From Apostichopus japonicus (Eukaryota > Echinodermata > Holothuroidea > Aspidochirotida > Stichopodidae), in the NCBI RefSeq assembly GCF_037975245.1, contig NC_092573.1:4401501-4465500 (forward strand): a DNA stretch of 64,000 bases, in the 5' to 3' direction. The stretch's first letter is position 1, and every line of letters begins with the position of its first letter. The notes under the pieces were generated by a model that saw only the letters and a program-made list of their open reading frames with translations, did no database searches and was not told the DNA's origin. Position numbers and translations under genes: made by a program. Shown here one piece after another: positions 61,671-64,000 of the stretch.

Positions 61671-62130
61671 TCTACCTGTATTGTTAGAAGTAGCAGTAAG
61701 GCCTATGGTTCATAGTACTGTACAGATTTATCCTGAATGATATCATATAAAGCTACTGACCTGCAAAATTATAGACAAGTCACTAAACAAATTGTCTCTT
61801 ATCTGCTTTATCAATTTAGAGGATGCATGCCTAAATTGTGTCATCTAGGCAATAACAAATAAAGGGCCCTCACTCAATTCAACATGTGCTTGTGAGCTTA
61901 TGTGTGATCATTCTATTTATAATACCAATAGTCAATAATAGGTTAATGTGATATACAAGGTTGCTAACATATCATGTAAAACACAACATCTGCTCATCAC
62001 ATAGCAATTTAGAGAGGGTAGACTGAGGGTTAATGGACTCAAAGTGGGACAAAGAGAATTTCATATTATCTTTGCCCCCTTCCATCCCACTTCCTCTACC
62101 ACCCACCCCTCCAATTTCAACCCTCCCCCC

Positions 62131-62678
62131 AACCCCCCAATAATGATTGCCATTGCAAAATTTGCAATACATGTCAGCTTTTAAATTAGATTTTGAATTT
62201 AACCCCCCAACCCCCCAATAATGACTGCCATTGCAAAATTTGCAATACATGTCAGCTTTTAAATTAGATTTTGAATTTAACCTTTAATAACAAATAAACA
62301 AAGTATTTGATATAATAGTGGCATTTATTTACAATTTTGTGAATCATTCAAACAAACTCATTGCAACCGCAATTTATATCTATGACTTGTTTGTTTACAG
62401 GTTTGAATGACATCATACAAAGACTGGTCAGACGTACTGACATGACCATAAAACTGAGAGCAATACATGTCAGTTTGTAAATTACAATTTGAATTTAACC
62501 TTTAATAACAAATAAACAAAGTATTTGATATAATAGTGGCATTTATTTACAATTTTGTGAATCATTCAAACAAACTCATTGCAACTGCAATTTCTGTCTA
62601 TGACTTGTTTGTTTACAGGTTTGAATGACATCATACAAACACTGGTCAGACGTACTGACATGACCATAAAACTGAGAG
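62131..62678. repeat. Nested tandem duplications (78 bp and 218 bp)
   Basis: A 78-bp unit starting AACCCCCCAATAATGA occurs at 62131 and 62209. A larger 218-bp unit starting CAATACATGTCAG occurs at 62243-62460 and 62461-62678, with a few substitutions, and includes ATAACAAATAAACAAAG and CAGACGTACTGACATGACC. The two periods overlap, so at least two duplication steps are recorded. Confidence 0.92.
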
Positions 62679-64000
62679 CTAGCTAACATATATACTTCAA
62701 GTTATAAATATTCACCCACACAACGTAATCCACGACAGATGTTTTTGTTAAAATAGTTGCCTGACTGATTAACTTCCCAGGCAAAAACTGACTATTCAGT
62801 TTAAACTCTTTAAAACTCTGAAAGGATAGCCAGCCATATGGTATAATCTTTATTGATGAATTAACAGTTTATCCATTGTTTCCTGATAGAGTGTTTGTCA
62901 TAAAAGTCTTGTAATTCACATACAAACTTGTTCCTCTAACTAGTGCCGGTCTTCTTCTTATTACATTGAAGTACAACCCACTGTTGTTTTCCTTTTTTGA
63001 TGGTACTATTTCATAATTTTAGTTTAAAGCTCTTGCTAGGAACAGATATTAATAAAACTTTGTCATTTTTATGCAGCTTTTATATCTAGCCAAACTTTGT
63101 TTCAAAGGAACCTATTGTTATTTATTTTTTTATAAGGGCATGCATGTTCACTTGACCATGAACACCAATCTGGCTTGATGGTTGCCATGGATACAATGAT
63201 TTCCATCACTCTGTTTTGTTGCTGTTGTTCACTTTCCTTCTCACACATTTCCTGCAAAAAATCTGAATTATTTATTATTTGTTGTTAAGGGTCTCCAAGG
63301 CCTCAGGTTAATTCTGGCTTGGCTTCTTTTTTTGTATCCCTTTTTTGCCCTTTGCTAGATACATAGGATAAGTTTACTCAACCAAGATTAAAATTGATCA
63401 AATAGGACAGTTCTACTAGGCTGTTTCACCAACTGAAAGATAAATTTTGTCACCTCTTAGATCCTTTTACATAAGAGTATATTTAAACAGGACCCATAAA
63501 TATCAATTGAAACATGTTCAAAAGTTACTTGAAAGACTCCTTTTAATATTGGAATTGAAACACTAATATTAGCCAAGCTATTGAGATGGGATTATCATGG
63601 CGGTATGGCGAATTAACAATATCAATGTGCAAACAGATGCTTTAACTTGCAAATATTTAAAACTCAAGTCACTACATATGTACCATATAGTAGAACATTA
63701 AACATTGTCTACAAAGCTGATCTTACAAAATATTTTGAAGTTTATATTAAACATTTGATTGAATAAATAAACAGGCACGAATCCAACGACAAGGGATAAT
63801 CTCCCCCCCCCCCCTCCTTGACCTGTCGAAAGATACTGGATTTTTTCCCTGATTAGTGATTTCTTCTGATACAAACCTAGGAAAGTTGGAATGCATGCAT
63901 GGCTCTAAAAAACACCAAAGTTCAGTCCGAATATGGCACCTTTTTCAGCACAAATTTCCATGGAGACCTAATCCACATTGAAATTTTGACGTTCCCTTAC
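62679..64000. other. Gene-free stretch to window end
   Basis: No recognised gene or RNA. A poly-C run lies at about 63804-63814. Confidence 0.4.

Noticed and set aside
1-64000. CRISPR arrays, bacterial operons or phage features
   Set aside because: The DNA is eukaryotic (spliced mex3, SINEs, microsatellites). The tandem repeats have no spacer structure of the CRISPR kind.

Overview
The window is animal nuclear DNA: AT-rich, intron-bearing, full of (AT)n, (CA)n and poly-G tracts, with one confidently recognised gene and a large repeat fraction. The gene is a mex3 orthologue (two KH domains plus a C-terminal RING). Together with tRNA-derived SINEs, a DIRS-type tyrosine-recombinase retroelement and a TGACC-rich tandem family of a kind I associate with echinoderms, this suggests a marine invertebrate deuterostome, most likely an echinoderm. 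The phylum is inference; 'metazoan' is firm.

Layout. 1-3330: no recognisable gene. 3331-3833: promoter and 5' UTR of mex3, with CRE, CCAAT, GC-box and E2F-like sites. 3834-10931: mex3 on the + strand, two coding exons (3834-4053 and 9682-10931) around a 5.6 kb intron, 489 codons in total. About 10932-15890: T-rich sequence read as a long 3' UTR with several AATAAA signals and a 26-bp tandem repeat. 16336-17076: a fold-back element. 18545-18930: a hAT-like MITE. 18931-39875: no supported gene; it holds tandem duplications (21.6 kb, 27.0 kb), a TGACC-rich repeat with a perfect DR1 nuclear-receptor-type site (29 kb), and a composite of long hairpins, AT tracts and a tRNA-SINE (30.3-31.3 kb).

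39876-46764 is a block of different composition (many GC-rich, CpG-containing parts). It consists of a 639-bp element with 53-bp inverted termini abutting a 6.25-kb element with 48-bp inverted termini. The larger one carries decayed RNase H and tyrosine recombinase coding on the - strand, so I read it as a degenerate DIRS-like retroelement. It has no visible reverse transcriptase, has been invaded by SINEs, and contains internal tandem repeats and a cluster of NF-I-type palindromes around a heat-shock-type dyad.

46765-64000: no supported gene; it contains more TGACC-family repeat, long AT microsatellites, a 90-bp tandem array that stays open as a 30-residue repeat ORF (61.1-61.7 kb), and nested 78/218-bp duplications (62.1-62.7 kb).

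I see no multi-gene system. The least ordinary parts are the paired DIRS-like elements with their internal regulatory-looking cluster, the composite hairpin locus, and the nuclear-receptor-like sites inside a repeat family. Non-coding calls rest on reading the sequence by eye; short exons of unknown genes in the long gene-free stretches cannot be excluded.
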